From NCBI RefSeq assembly GCF_001592745.1, contig NZ_LUKD01000005.1, forward strand, positions 310,001 through 374,000: DNA of 64,000 nt, given 5' to 3'. Position 1 is the first letter of the stretch. Each line of letters begins with the position of its first letter. A program made the position numbers and the translations under genes. Positions 16,457 to 24,715 of this stretch are shown piece after piece. Below the pieces are notes generated by a model. The model searched no databases, had not been told where the DNA came from, and saw nothing but the letters and a program-made list of their open reading frames with translations. Origin of the DNA: Bdellovibrio bacteriovorus (GTDB taxonomy: Bacteria; Bdellovibrionota; Bdellovibrionia; Bdellovibrionales; Bdellovibrionaceae).

Positions 16457-16775
16457 TGGGACCTCTCATCGCTCGGATATGTATAAACCATCAAGGCTAA
16501 AACCAGCAATTTCAAGACCCTCTACGGATAAAACGTACTGCCTTAGAGCTGTCTATAGTTTAAACAGGGGCCCTTTTTGGCACTTCTTTCGAACAAGAAA
16601 ATCGAAGACAGCCTGTTCATAAGATCATTTCCCATGAAAAAAGCCGCTGCGAGTTGGAAGTTTGACAACTTTCTTCTTGCCATGTTTTCTATAGCCATAA
16701 GATTTCATTTGCGCACTCTTCTTGTGAAAAATGCGGAGGATCTCTTTCTATAACATTTCTCCTCCTACAGGGGCT
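16457..16775 (+). other. intergenic stretch, no supported gene
   Basis: About 320 bases between divergent genes. It must hold the promoter of the L,D-transpeptidase. A 39-codon plus-strand ORF at 16634-16753 has no ribosome binding site and I do not call it. GGAGGA (16735-16740) and TCCTCC form a weak inverted repeat with a loop of about 20 bases. No tRNA or riboswitch structure recognised. Confidence 0.5.
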
Positions 16776-16910
16776 ATGATCGACTATAAAATCATTTATA
16801 ATCTCAGTGACGGAGAGGTGTTCGATTTTGGAAAAACTGAAAAAATGGGTTTTCAAAAGACGTGGTATTTATGTCCTACCAGACAGGAAAGGGAACTCCA
16901 TGAACTTTAA
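16776..16910 (+). CDS. possible 44-residue protein overlapping the next start
   Basis: A 44-codon ORF, starting MIDYKIIYNL and ending RQERELHEL, whose stop lies 11 bases inside the next gene (ATG 16900). The composition is protein-like (aromatic, charged, no runs), AGGGG precedes the ATG, and the overlap would allow translational coupling with the DUF222-like gene. TATAAT-like bases occur nearby but within the ORF. It has no recognised family; it could also be a chance ORF. Confidence 0.35.
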   Translation: MIDYKIIYNLSDGEVFDFGKTEKMGFQKTWYLCPTRQERELHEL

Positions 16911-17550
16911 AAACTCTTCGAGCGCAGAAATTACTTTACAGTTTGAAAAACTAGTCCGTTCAGAAAGAAAAATAACTCATCTAATCCTTCACTATATTAA
17001 CGAAATCGAATCTCGAAAGCTTTATGCCGAGCTAGGCTTTGATAGTATGTTTTCCTATCTTACGAAGGGATTAGGATATTCCGAATCAGCCGCCTACCGA
17101 CGAATACAATCAGCTCGTGTTCTAAAGAACATTCCGTCAGTAGCTGATAAACTTGAATCAGGCGCTCTGAATCTTTCACAACTGACTCAACTTCAAAAGT
17201 GCATTAAGACCGAAATTACCACTGGTAATATCGTACCCGCAGAAAAGACTCAAAAAATTCTGGAATCCATCGAATTCAAAAACGGCTTTGAAACCAGTAA
17301 AGTTTTGGCCGTAGAATTTAATCAACCGCCTCAACCATATGAGATAGTGAAACCTCAATCCAATAAAACTGTTCGTCTGGAACTTACCGTCGATGAAAAT
17401 GATTTTAATGAATTAAAGAGAGCTCGAGACCTTTTATCCCATGTTTGTCCTGAAGGAACTTGGAGCGATGTCATCATTACGTTAGCCAAAAAATTTAATA
17501 AGACTAAGATCAGCAAGAGTGCTGAAAGCATAACGATTCAGCCGCGGTAA
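16900..17550 (+). pseudogene. shortened DUF222/HNH-type protein lacking the HNH domain
   Basis: 216 residues from the ATG at 16900 (AAAGGG upstream). Residues 10-90 match the N-terminal module of a Bdellovibrio family of HNH endonucleases: helical, with SRKLYAELGFDSMFSYLTK, YSESAAYRRIQSARV and GALNLSQLTQLQ. Residues 150-190 match the conserved segment before the nuclease. The protein stops where the linker and the HNH zinc-type domain should follow, and the next 100 bases hold no remnant. It may be a truncated copy or a domain-only regulator. The reading frame itself is intact. Confidence 0.55.
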
Positions 17551-17607
17551 AATCAACGCGGAGCTTCGCCGCTACGGCGTTAAGAATTTAAGCATAAGAC
17601 TATTTGA

Positions 17608-17647
17608 CGAAGATGAGTTTCAGGCCAAACCGCGAAACTCATCTTCG
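17608..17647. repeat. 14-base perfect inverted repeat between convergent genes
   Basis: CGAAGATGAGTTTC (17608-17621) and GAAACTCATCTTCG (17634-17647) with a 12-base loop. It lies just past the 3' end of the NlpC/P60-like gene and after the DUF222-like gene. No T-run follows on either strand, so it may block exonucleases or terminate weakly. Confidence 0.7.
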
Positions 17648-17655
17648 GTGACTTC

Positions 17656-19218
17656 TTACCGCTGTAAAGAAGAACAAGACTGGATGCAGCTTTCGCGGGC
17701 CATTTTTACCCTTGGGGCCATGCAATCGGCGGTGCCTTTGTGGCGAACCACCGACAAGGTGCCTACGTTTGGAGTGTAGGTCTTACCGTTGAATTTAGAA
17801 AGACACGTGTAATAAGCGTACTTCTCTAAGCCTGTTTTCATCTTGCTGCTAGTTGGAAGATAATCACGAGCTTGGTAGTAGTTGATTCCGATACCTTCTT
17901 TATTCGGGGAGCTTTGCGCTACTACGAAATCAAAGCGGTCGGAAGTTAATTTTGAGCATTCGCTTTCCGATTTCACGCTATTGATACCGAATGGATCTGC
18001 ACCCACTTTATCAATCAAAAGAACGTGGCCATAAACCGCGACGATATCGCCTGCCTTCATCGTGGTCGTTGGGGAAACAGAGATCTTATTTAAACAAGTA
18101 AGACCGTTGTTTTGAGGTTCTACGTAAGAAGAAGATCCCCACGCCCAAGCATCCGAGGCCTTCAACGCGCGACCGGACTTCAGACGAAGGCCCGCCGTCG
18201 CCATTGATGTAAAGACATAACCTGAGCAGTCGATACCAAGAACACTGGTGCCATCACCGTTATTTTTAAACATGTCGATTTCGGCATTCGTCGCCGTTGT
18301 GGCGTAAGGCTTTCCACCGTAGTCATAGATCAAAGGATTTGAGCGCACATTGAAGCAACCTTGACCGTAAGAAGTCATATCCTTGATGTAATAGTGCGTG
18401 TTTTGAACTTTAGAAAGACTTGCGATCTGACGTTTGCTGCCCACTCCGTCGGAATGTTTCCCCACGATGCTAATCCCTTGAATATTCGGAACTTGAGCAT
18501 TCAAAGAAGGAAGCTGCACGCTTTGACAGCTTTGATAAGTCGTTGCGAAGGCCCAGCGGCCGCCAAACACCGACAATGGAGTGCCGGAATCTAAAGCTTG
18601 CTGTTTGTGCCATTCGTAGTCACGGTTGGGCTCTTCAACAACAGGAGCTGAAGGCTCCGTCGGTGTGGTCGGAGTCTCTATTTCTTCCTCACCACCTGGG
18701 GATGGTGTGCCTGAAGAAGCATTGTCGTTAGAACAATTCACATCCAAAGCTTGCACTGTTTTTTGCAACTGCGTGAAGTTTCCACGTACTTTGTCTTGCA
18801 TGTATGAACGGAAGACTGTTGTGCGATCCCCGACATCAATAGCCGAAAGAAGCATCAAAAGTTGTTCTGGAGTCTCAACTCTTTCTCCTTCCGGGGCTTC
18901 ACTGAGCAACGAATCCACCAAAGCATCCAGATCGGCGTTCAAACGCTTCACTTCCGCAGAAGTCAATTGAGGATTCTGTTCAGAAAGCTTTTCGACCTGA
19001 TCATGAAAGGCCTGCTTCATGACGTCGGCCGTCGGAATGGACTTTTGCTCAATCAAATAAGTTTTGAGTCCATCCCAGAGTTTTGTTTCAAGCTGTTGAT
19101 CTTTACAAGCGATGTCCTGCACAGTGTCCGACGCGATGTTTTGAACCGCATCAAATCCCTGTGGTGCGCAGGCTGTCATCATCATCCCTAAGGCGAAGTA
19201 TAAACTGTGTTTTCTCAT
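17656..19218 (-). CDS. lipoprotein with NlpC/P60-like peptidase domain
   Basis: 520 residues. Lipobox MMTAC, Cys17. Residues 30-165 are helical, 170-200 form a Pro/Thr/Glu linker. The C-terminal half carries the NlpC/P60 signature: GIDCSGYV with the nucleophile C331 and, after the strand KAGDIVAV, GHVLLIDKVG with H398. NlpC/P60 enzymes cut peptide bonds in peptidoglycan stems. The gap between Cys and His (67 residues) fits the family. It probably acts on the cell wall from the envelope. Confidence 0.75.
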   Translation of the reverse strand: MRKHSLYFALGMMMTACAPQGFDAVQNIASDTVQDIACKDQQLETKLWDGLKTYLIEQKSIPTADVMKQAFHDQVEKLSEQNPQLTSAEVKRLNADLDALVDSLLSEAPEGERVETPEQLLMLLSAIDVGDRTTVFRSYMQDKVRGNFTQLQKTVQALDVNCSNDNASSGTPSPGGEEEIETPTTPTEPSAPVVEEPNRDYEWHKQQALDSGTPLSVFGGRWAFATTYQSCQSVQLPSLNAQVPNIQGISIVGKHSDGVGSKRQIASLSKVQNTHYYIKDMTSYGQGCFNVRSNPLIYDYGGKPYATTATNAEIDMFKNNGDGTSVLGIDCSGYVFTSMATAGLRLKSGRALKASDAWAWGSSSYVEPQNNGLTCLNKISVSPTTTMKAGDIVAVYGHVLLIDKVGADPFGINSVKSESECSKLTSDRFDFVVAQSSPNKEGIGINYYQARDYLPTSSKMKTGLEKYAYYTCLSKFNGKTYTPNVGTLSVVRHKGTADCMAPRVKMARESCIQSCSSLQR

Positions 19219-19329
19219 GCCTTACTTATCGGCAGCGGTTACGACACAGATTACCTTCCTCACAAATTTTAGACTCGACTAGACTAAAAAATAGCCACTA
19301 TAATCAGACTTACGAGGGACCCCGCAATT

Positions 19330-20388
19330 ATGGCAGAAAAGTTTATCAAAATTCAGGCACTTTACGGACTTCTTGAACTTGAGCCCTTCATTCTTTTGGG
19401 CTGCTTAATCGCCATCACCTGGGTGTTTTATAAGTTCTTCTTGAAAGAGGCCTCTGAAGAAAGACATCGCAGCATTCGTAATCACTTCAGAACTTTGGTT
19501 CGTCATTACATTGTTTTGAGTTTTTTATTTTTGGTTTTCATCTTTTTGCAAACTTCAGAACCACAAATTGGAACTATAGCTAAAGTCACCCCCTACATCG
19601 CCATCGTCACCTTCCTTTGGGGGAACGTGGTCTTTGTTAAAACCAGCCGACTGATTGTTCTCCAATATCTTTTCTTAGGCTCTATGAAGCATGGCGTGCC
19701 TTTGCTTCTGGTGAATATTTTCTCTTTGATTCTTTCTATCGTCCTTTTGTTCTGGGGAGTGACTCACGTCTTCGGTTTGCAAGTCGGTCCTTTGCTGGCG
19801 ACTTCCGCCGCGGCCTCGGTCATTCTGGGTTTGGCTTTGCAAGACACCCTAGGAAATCTTTTCGCCGGGATTTCTTTACAGCTTGATAGAAACTTTGAAA
19901 TTGGTGACTGGTTAGAAATCGTCAGCGGGATCCAAAAGACAACAGGTCAGGTGCGAGAGATCACGTGGCGCTCCACAACTCTTGTGGGTTTTTCCGATGA
20001 ACTCATCACGCTACCGAACCGTTTTATGGCAAATGCCACGATCTCGAACTTCTCTCCACCGGAAACACCGATCGTCCGCAGCCAAGTCTTCCGCTTGGCT
20101 TACGGAGAAAACGTGGAGCTGGCAAAACAGGTTTTGGAGCGCACCGTGGCCGGTATTGGTGAAATTCGCGGCATTCCAGCGCCTTGGGCGTATGTGAATG
20201 AATCTAATGAAAACTGGATTCAAATTAAAATTATCTACTTCCTGGATAATTACGGTTCTCAATTCAATGTTGGGGATAAGGTTCTCATCCGTGGAATTGA
20301 AGCCCTCAGAGCGGCGAACTTGAAATTAGCTCGACAAGTGATCGAGTTTTCAGATAGAACCCTGAACCATGAGCACGGTAAACTTTGA
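19330..20388 (+). CDS. MscS-family mechanosensitive channel
   Basis: 352 residues. Four to five membrane helices to about residue 160, with the pore helix in LATSAAASVILGLALQDTLGNLFAG (split here: LATSAAASVILG, then LALQDTLGNLFAG), followed by the beta domain (FEIGDWLEI, GQVREITWRSTTL, ITLPNRFMANATISNFS) and a cytoplasmic C-domain. The TLxN(x)FAG pore motif is characteristic. It releases small solutes on osmotic down-shock. The last 20 bases overlap ttcA, so the two are translated from one transcript. Confidence 0.9.
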   Translation: MAEKFIKIQALYGLLELEPFILLGCLIAITWVFYKFFLKEASEERHRSIRNHFRTLVRHYIVLSFLFLVFIFLQTSEPQIGTIAKVTPYIAIVTFLWGNVVFVKTSRLIVLQYLFLGSMKHGVPLLLVNIFSLILSIVLLFWGVTHVFGLQVGPLLATSAAASVILGLALQDTLGNLFAGISLQLDRNFEIGDWLEIVSGIQKTTGQVREITWRSTTLVGFSDELITLPNRFMANATISNFSPPETPIVRSQVFRLAYGENVELAKQVLERTVAGIGEIRGIPAPWAYVNESNENWIQIKIIYFLDNYGSQFNVGDKVLIRGIEALRAANLKLARQVIEFSDRTLNHEHGKL

Positions 20389-21205
20389 GCATCCCTTAGC
20401 CATTAAAATTCGCAAACAAATCACTCAAGCCTTGAATGACTTCAATATGATTGAAGATGGCGACAAGGTGATGGTTTGCGTTTCTGGCGGCAAGGACTCA
20501 AGTGTTCTTTTGGCTTTATTGACTGAGATCCAACGTCGTTCGGAAAGAAAATTTCAAGTTGAAGCCGCGATCCTAGATCAAAAGCAACCGGGTTTTGATG
20601 CGACGGCTTTTAAGGCCTGGGTCGAAAGTATTGGCGTGAAGCTTCACGTTGTTGAAAAAGACACCTATTCAATTGTTAAAGAAAAGGTTCAAGGAGCCAC
20701 TTATTGTTCTTTATGCTCCCGTCTTCGTCGTGCGATTTTGTATGATTATGCTCATGCTCAAGGCTTCACAAAACTCGCCTTAGGACATCACCGCGATGAC
20801 GTAGTTCACACAGCGTTGTTGAACCTGTTTTATGTCGGCACTATGGCAGCAATGCCCGCAAAATTGAAATCGGACGACGAAAGAAATATTCTGGTTCGAC
20901 CTCTGACTTATGTTTCAGAGCGCGACATTGAAGAATTGGCTGCGGTTTGGAACTTCCCGATCATTCCTTGCAATCTGTGTGGGTCTCAGGATGGATTGAA
21001 ACGCCAGCGTATTAAAAAACTCGTGCGTGATTTGGAAAAAGAAATTCCAAACGTCTATGCCTCGATCCAAACAGCGCTTGGCAATATCAAGCCAAGCCAA
21101 CTGATGGATCAAGAGCTTTGGGACTTCAAAAACCTTAAGGCATCACCTTCTTCACCGCAGGACGCTCACCCACAACTTGAGCCCAGCGACGAACTGAAGG
21201 TTTAG
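20369..21205 (+). CDS. ttcA: tRNA 2-thiocytidine biosynthesis protein TtcA
   Basis: 278 residues. PP-loop SGGKDS at 39-44 binds ATP, and two CxxC pairs, C113/C116 (YCSLC) and C202/C205 (CNLC), match the iron-sulfur cysteines of TtcA. The enzyme thiolates cytidine 32 in a subset of tRNAs, using sulfur from a cysteine desulfurase. Length and motif order fit the short TtcA type. It overlaps mscS by 20 bases and the convergent glutathione transferase by 71 bases. Confidence 0.92.
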   Translation: MSTVNFEHPLAIKIRKQITQALNDFNMIEDGDKVMVCVSGGKDSSVLLALLTEIQRRSERKFQVEAAILDQKQPGFDATAFKAWVESIGVKLHVVEKDTYSIVKEKVQGATYCSLCSRLRRAILYDYAHAQGFTKLALGHHRDDVVHTALLNLFYVGTMAAMPAKLKSDDERNILVRPLTYVSERDIEELAAVWNFPIIPCNLCGSQDGLKRQRIKKLVRDLEKEIPNVYASIQTALGNIKPSQLMDQELWDFKNLKASPSSPQDAHPQLEPSDELKV

Positions 21206-21749
21206 ACTCAAACCATTCTGGTTTCGACTTGATGAAATTAATCAACCAAGGATAAGTCGCAATGTCGGCGATAGTATATGTCTCGCCGGCAAGATAGTGA
21301 TTTTTTTCTAACTGAATTTCCATCACTCCCAAAAGACGAAGAGCCTCTTTTTCGAAACGTTCGATAAAGCCTGGATTTTCAGGTTTTAGAGTGTGCTTTC
21401 CATAGTGATAATTTCCAAAAATAGGTCCGATGGCAGACATTTGAAACATCAGCCATTGCATGACTTGTGCTTTCTCTTCAAGGCTATGTCCAAAGAAAGC
21501 TTGATGCTTTTCTGCGAGATAATAAAGAATAGCACCGCTTTCAAACACAGTCGTTTTATGGCCATAAGAGCCCTCCGTATCAATAATCACGGGGATTTTT
21601 CCGTTCGGGTTTCTTGCAATAAACTCTGCGGACTTCTGCTCTTGCTTTCCAAGATCAATGTTGTGTTGGTTGTAGGGAATTGCCAATTCCTCAAGCATCA
21701 AGGCCACTTTGCGGCCATTGGGCGTTTGGGCTGTGTAGAATTCAATCAT
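21135..21749 (-). CDS. glutathione S-transferase family protein, YfcG/Ure2-like
   Basis: 204 residues. Thioredoxin-like N-domain (MIEFYTAQTPNGRKVALMLEE, then NPNGKIPVI with the cis-proline, and FESGAILYYLA with the GSH-binding E-S pair). Helical C-domain with MQWLMFQMSAIGPIFG and NHYLAGETYTIADIATYPW. The TPNG active-site loop is that of the nu-class YfcG proteins, which have disulfide-bond reductase activity. Its 3' end overlaps ttcA by 71 bases in antisense. Confidence 0.9.
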   Translation of the reverse strand: MIEFYTAQTPNGRKVALMLEELAIPYNQHNIDLGKQEQKSAEFIARNPNGKIPVIIDTEGSYGHKTTVFESGAILYYLAEKHQAFFGHSLEEKAQVMQWLMFQMSAIGPIFGNYHYGKHTLKPENPGFIERFEKEALRLLGVMEIQLEKNHYLAGETYTIADIATYPWLINFIKSKPEWFESKPSVRRWAQVVGERPAVKKVMP

Positions 21750-21819
21750 GATTCACCTCTAAACACTCAGCATACGCCTGTTGTGATAAAAGGTTACCCC
21801 TGACCAGCTGCATCCATGA

Positions 21820-21848
21820 TTGCCGCCTGAAGGTCCGAATGTTAGCTT
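21820..21848 (+). promoter_or_regulatory. possible promoter of tRNA-Val
   Basis: TTGCCG (21820-21825) and TAGCTT (21843-21848) with a 17-base spacer, ending 12 bases before the tRNA. Placement fits, but -10 matches only half of the consensus. Confidence 0.35.
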
Positions 21849-21860
21849 GAATGCTCTTGT

Positions 21861-21936
21861 GCGGATATAGCGTAGTTGGTAGCGCGCTTCCTTGACATGG
21901 AAGAGGTCACTGGTTCAAGTCCAGTTATTCGCACCA
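21861..21936 (+). tRNA. tRNA-Val(GAC)
   Basis: Cloverleaf read by hand: acceptor GCGGATA/TATTCGC (one G-T pair), D-arm GCGT...GCGC, anticodon stem CTTCC/GGAAG with loop TTGACAT and anticodon GAC at 21894-21896, variable AGGTC, T-stem ACTGG/CCAGT with TTCAAGT loop. Encoded CCA end at 21934-21936. A seven-T run follows directly. Confidence 0.97.
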
Positions 21937-22076
21937 TTTTTTTCCCCTCTCAATTTCAAACCGAGCTGGCTCTGCAAAAGTGCAACGTTTGCTCAGATCT
22001 CCTAGACTAAATACTCTTTAGTTTATGCCAAAGTCTTGCTTTGCTTGCGAGCCCATGACATCCTTAAAACACAAGT

Positions 22077-22754
22077 ATGGCTAAGATTCTGCTTATCGAA
22101 GATAATTTAACGAATCAAATCGTGGTGAAGGAAACTCTTTCGGCTCATGACGTGACATGCGCGAATACGCTGAAAGAAGCAACGGTGCACATCACCTCCC
22201 CTTTTGATCTTGTCATCTTGGACGTCCAATTGCCAGATGGAAGTGGTTTTGATTTTTACATGCATCACCACACTCAACTCCAAGACATTCCGGTAGTGAT
22301 CTTAACTTCTCAGAATGAAGTCACAGATAAAGTCGTAGGTTTTTCTCTAGGAGCTGAAGACTATGTCACAAAGCCTTTTGAGCCCGTCGAGCTGCGGGCT
22401 CGCATTGAGGCCAAGCTTCGCAAGAAAACAAAACATCATGACACCGCAATATTAAAGGTCGACAGTTTGCATTTCGACCTAACGGTGCAAAGAATTTCCT
22501 GCGACATCAAAGGTGAAAAAAAGCCCATTGAAACAACGTCAATTGAGTTCAAAATTCTTTTGTACCTAGCAAAGCACAAAGATCAAGTTATCACCCGCCA
22601 GCAGCTTTTAGACCAAGTCTGGGGTGGAAATACAAGTGTGGTCGATCGCGCCATCGACACTCATATGTCAAAGCTTCGCAAAAAGCTTGAAGGCACGCCG
22701 TGGGAAATCAAATCCGTTTATGGTTCTGGTTACCGCTTCGAAAAACACGGATAA
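22077..22754 (+). CDS. response regulator, OmpR/PhoB family
   Basis: 225 residues. Receiver domain 1-115 with acidic pocket ED at 8-9, phosphorylation site D49 (LVILDVQLPDGSGF), switch Thr in ILTSQNE and Lys in YVTKPFEP. C-terminal winged-helix DNA-binding domain with LLDQVWGG and VDRAIDTHMSKLRKKLEG. No histidine kinase is adjacent, so the partner is unknown. No clear ribosome binding site precedes the ATG. Confidence 0.92.
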   Translation: MAKILLIEDNLTNQIVVKETLSAHDVTCANTLKEATVHITSPFDLVILDVQLPDGSGFDFYMHHHTQLQDIPVVILTSQNEVTDKVVGFSLGAEDYVTKPFEPVELRARIEAKLRKKTKHHDTAILKVDSLHFDLTVQRISCDIKGEKKPIETTSIEFKILLYLAKHKDQVITRQQLLDQVWGGNTSVVDRAIDTHMSKLRKKLEGTPWEIKSVYGSGYRFEKHG

Positions 22755-22913
22755 TTAAGAAAATACTCAGTTTCACTCTGTCGTGGAGCAAGCCTTAAAT
22801 TATTTTTCCGAAAATTTCGCTGCAAAACGTCCTTACGTTAAAGCACAGAAGTGCATTTACTCCCAATCACCTATGTTAAAATAACTTTGAAAGCAGTTAA
22901 TACGGAGGTGGTT

Positions 22914-23270
22914 ATGAGACAAGCTATCATCGTGGCAGCTCTCCTTATCCTTCCACAATTTGTTCAAGGGGCCCCTGAAGATCCCACGGTTCCGTTAAAT
23001 GGATCCGCAACAGATGCGATGAAGATCGAAACTCAACGTGATCTTGCCGATCGCGTAGATCGACAGCCCACGGCAACAGAGCAAGATCCTTCCCTCGTCC
23101 CGTGCCCCCAAGTCAGTTATGAAGGACAGAAAGATGAGTTAGCCCATCTAGAAAATCACAGCACCAACTGCCAACCTGAAGAAGGAGCTATTCAACAAAA
23201 TCCCAATCCTGATCAGCAACTTCCCGATGCTGAACAAAACCAATCTGGCTCTCCCATTCATCTTGAGTAG
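22914..23270 (+). CDS. small exported acidic protein, unknown function
   Basis: 118 residues from the ATG at 22914, with GGAGG at 22904-22908; an in-frame upstream start at 22851 lacks a site and would spoil the signal peptide. Signal peptide ends VQGA-P. The mature part is low in hydrophobics and rich in Gln, Asn, Pro, Asp and Glu, so probably unstructured, with two cysteines. No family recognised. Terminator follows. Confidence 0.65.
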   Translation: MRQAIIVAALLILPQFVQGAPEDPTVPLNGSATDAMKIETQRDLADRVDRQPTATEQDPSLVPCPQVSYEGQKDELAHLENHSTNCQPEEGAIQQNPNPDQQLPDAEQNQSGSPIHLE

Positions 23271-23277
23271 TTAAAAT

Positions 23278-23309
23278 AAAAAAGGGAGCTATCTTAAGCT
23301 CCCTTTTTT
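23278..23309. terminator. two-way intrinsic terminator
   Basis: AAAAAAGGGAGCT (23278-23290) pairs with AGCTCCCTTTTTT (23297-23309), 6-base loop. A-run and T-run on opposite sides make it work for the 22914 gene and the convergent protease gene. Confidence 0.85.
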
Positions 23310-23333
23310 ATTTTTTAATATCTTTAGCCTTAA

Positions 23334-24203
23334 TTATTTTTTTAAAGCATTCACGATATAAGAGATGTTCGTAACATCTTCACCGCGGCAACCCGTTTCT
23401 GTACATCTATTTGAAACAGTACATTGCTTAGCTCGGTCATACGTGAAATCTTGGGCTCCACGAACAAGAATACCCACCACTTCATGAGTTCTTGCATTGA
23501 AAACCGCAGATCCAGAATTTCCTCCGTAAGTATCTAAGTTCGAAGTGAAATAAGCTCCCTGTTGAGCACGCACCTGCGCACCGTCAGCCACTTTCGTCGG
23601 AAGACCTGAGGGATGACCAACGACGTAAATTGCGTCACCGGGCTGTGCTGCTGACTGTGCCAAACTCAAAACGCGGTGACCACGGACAGGGCGATCCAAA
23701 CGCACTAGAGCGTAATCTTGAGCACTCGTGTATTCACGAGCCACGATTTCCTTACAACCATAAACTTCACCTTCAGGCAAAGTCTCTGGAGCTGTTTTAG
23801 CGTCCGTCATTTTATAACCAAAAACGAAAGCATACCGAGAGCAGTCCGAAGAGCTGATGCAGTGACCAGCAGTTGCAATCAAATCCTCACCAACTAAAGA
23901 ACCCGAGCAATTTGCTGCTGAAGGTTGATCAAAGAAAGGCTCATCGGAGCAAAGATTCATACTAGAGCCATAGCTTGACGCCAAAATCTTTACCAAACCG
24001 TTTCCTTGATTTTGAATATCGCGTGTTGGAATCAAAGCCACTGTGGAATCCGCAATTTCACGAATGTCGGCTCTGGTTACTTGATAGACGTCGACACGGT
24101 TGTCGTCGCCATAAATAACTTTGGGCGTGATGTTAACAAATCCAACTGAGAACGTTGCTGCAAGCGCGACAGTCATTGTCGCTACGAATGAATTCCTTTT
24201 CAC
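23334..24203 (-). CDS. exported trypsin-like serine protease (S1 family)
   Basis: 289 residues with an N-terminal signal or anchor. The catalytic triad is complete: H114 (TAGHC), D163 (QDYALV) and S230 (YGGNSGSAV). Seven or more cysteines, including the NCSGSLV and AGHCISSSDC pairs, suggest disulfides. It lacks a propeptide motif I can recognise. V8/glutamyl-endopeptidase relatives share the GNSGS serine loop. Secreted or periplasmic protease, plausible in prey or host protein breakdown. Confidence 0.9.
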   Translation of the reverse strand: MKRNSFVATMTVALAATFSVGFVNITPKVIYGDDNRVDVYQVTRADIREIADSTVALIPTRDIQNQGNGLVKILASSYGSSMNLCSDEPFFDQPSAANCSGSLVGEDLIATAGHCISSSDCSRYAFVFGYKMTDAKTAPETLPEGEVYGCKEIVAREYTSAQDYALVRLDRPVRGHRVLSLAQSAAQPGDAIYVVGHPSGLPTKVADGAQVRAQQGAYFTSNLDTYGGNSGSAVFNARTHEVVGILVRGAQDFTYDRAKQCTVSNRCTETGCRGEDVTNISYIVNALKK

Positions 24204-24278
24204 TTTTTCCCCTCTGAATGTTCTTCCTGAACATCCCTCTCATAAAAGTCTGAGAAAAGTGAGAATGAAAGACAAACT

Positions 24279-24713
24279 TTATTTTTTCGTTTTCAGAAGA
24301 TAATCAAATGCCGTCGCATAAAGTTTGATTTGCTTAAGCATGGAATGCAGACCATTGGCGCGGCTAGGAGAAAGGTTTCCTTCGAAGCCCAAAGCTTTCA
24401 AAAACTCGGGAGGTGTCGATAAAATCTCGCTGGGAGTCGCTCCAGAATAAACATACAACAAAAGTCCAACCAAACCCTTCACGATCAAAGCATCGCTATC
24501 GCCTTGAAGTTGTATTTGACCTTGCTCGTTTAAATTTGCAGAGAGCCAGACTTGCGACTGGCAGCCTTTCACAGCGTTTTGCTCTGTTTTTAAATTCTCG
24601 GGCATTTCAGGAAGAGCTTTCCCCATCTCGATGATTTTTTTATAGCGGTCTTCCCACTGATTCATCGTGGAGAAATCTTGGATTATCTTTTGTTGTCTTT
24701 CTTGGATGTTCAT
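24279..24713 (-). CDS. sufE: SufE-family sulfur acceptor protein
   Basis: 144 residues. SufE fold with the acceptor cysteine C51 in VKGCQSQVW and downstream DALIVKGLVGLLLYVYSGATP. SufE accepts persulfide sulfur from SufS-type cysteine desulfurase for Fe-S cluster assembly. No sufBCDS genes are here. It is the last gene of a four-gene unit; its start is 2 bases after the stop of the cysteine-rich gene upstream. Confidence 0.92.
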   Translation of the reverse strand: MNIQERQQKIIQDFSTMNQWEDRYKKIIEMGKALPEMPENLKTEQNAVKGCQSQVWLSANLNEQGQIQLQGDSDALIVKGLVGLLLYVYSGATPSEILSTPPEFLKALGFEGNLSPSRANGLHSMLKQIKLYATAFDYLLKTKK

Positions 24714-24715
24714 AA

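Noticed and set aside
16634-16753. 39-codon plus-strand ORF starting MKKAAASWKF
   Set aside because: No ribosome binding site and nothing coupling it to a gene; likely chance.
16807-16899. Upstream GTG start at 16807 for the DUF222-like protein
   Set aside because: The added 31 residues do not resemble the family N-terminus and AAAGGG precedes the ATG at 16900.
19261-19320. TATAAT at 19299-19304 as the mscS promoter
   Set aside because: No -35 element at 16-18 bases; kept only as a possibility.
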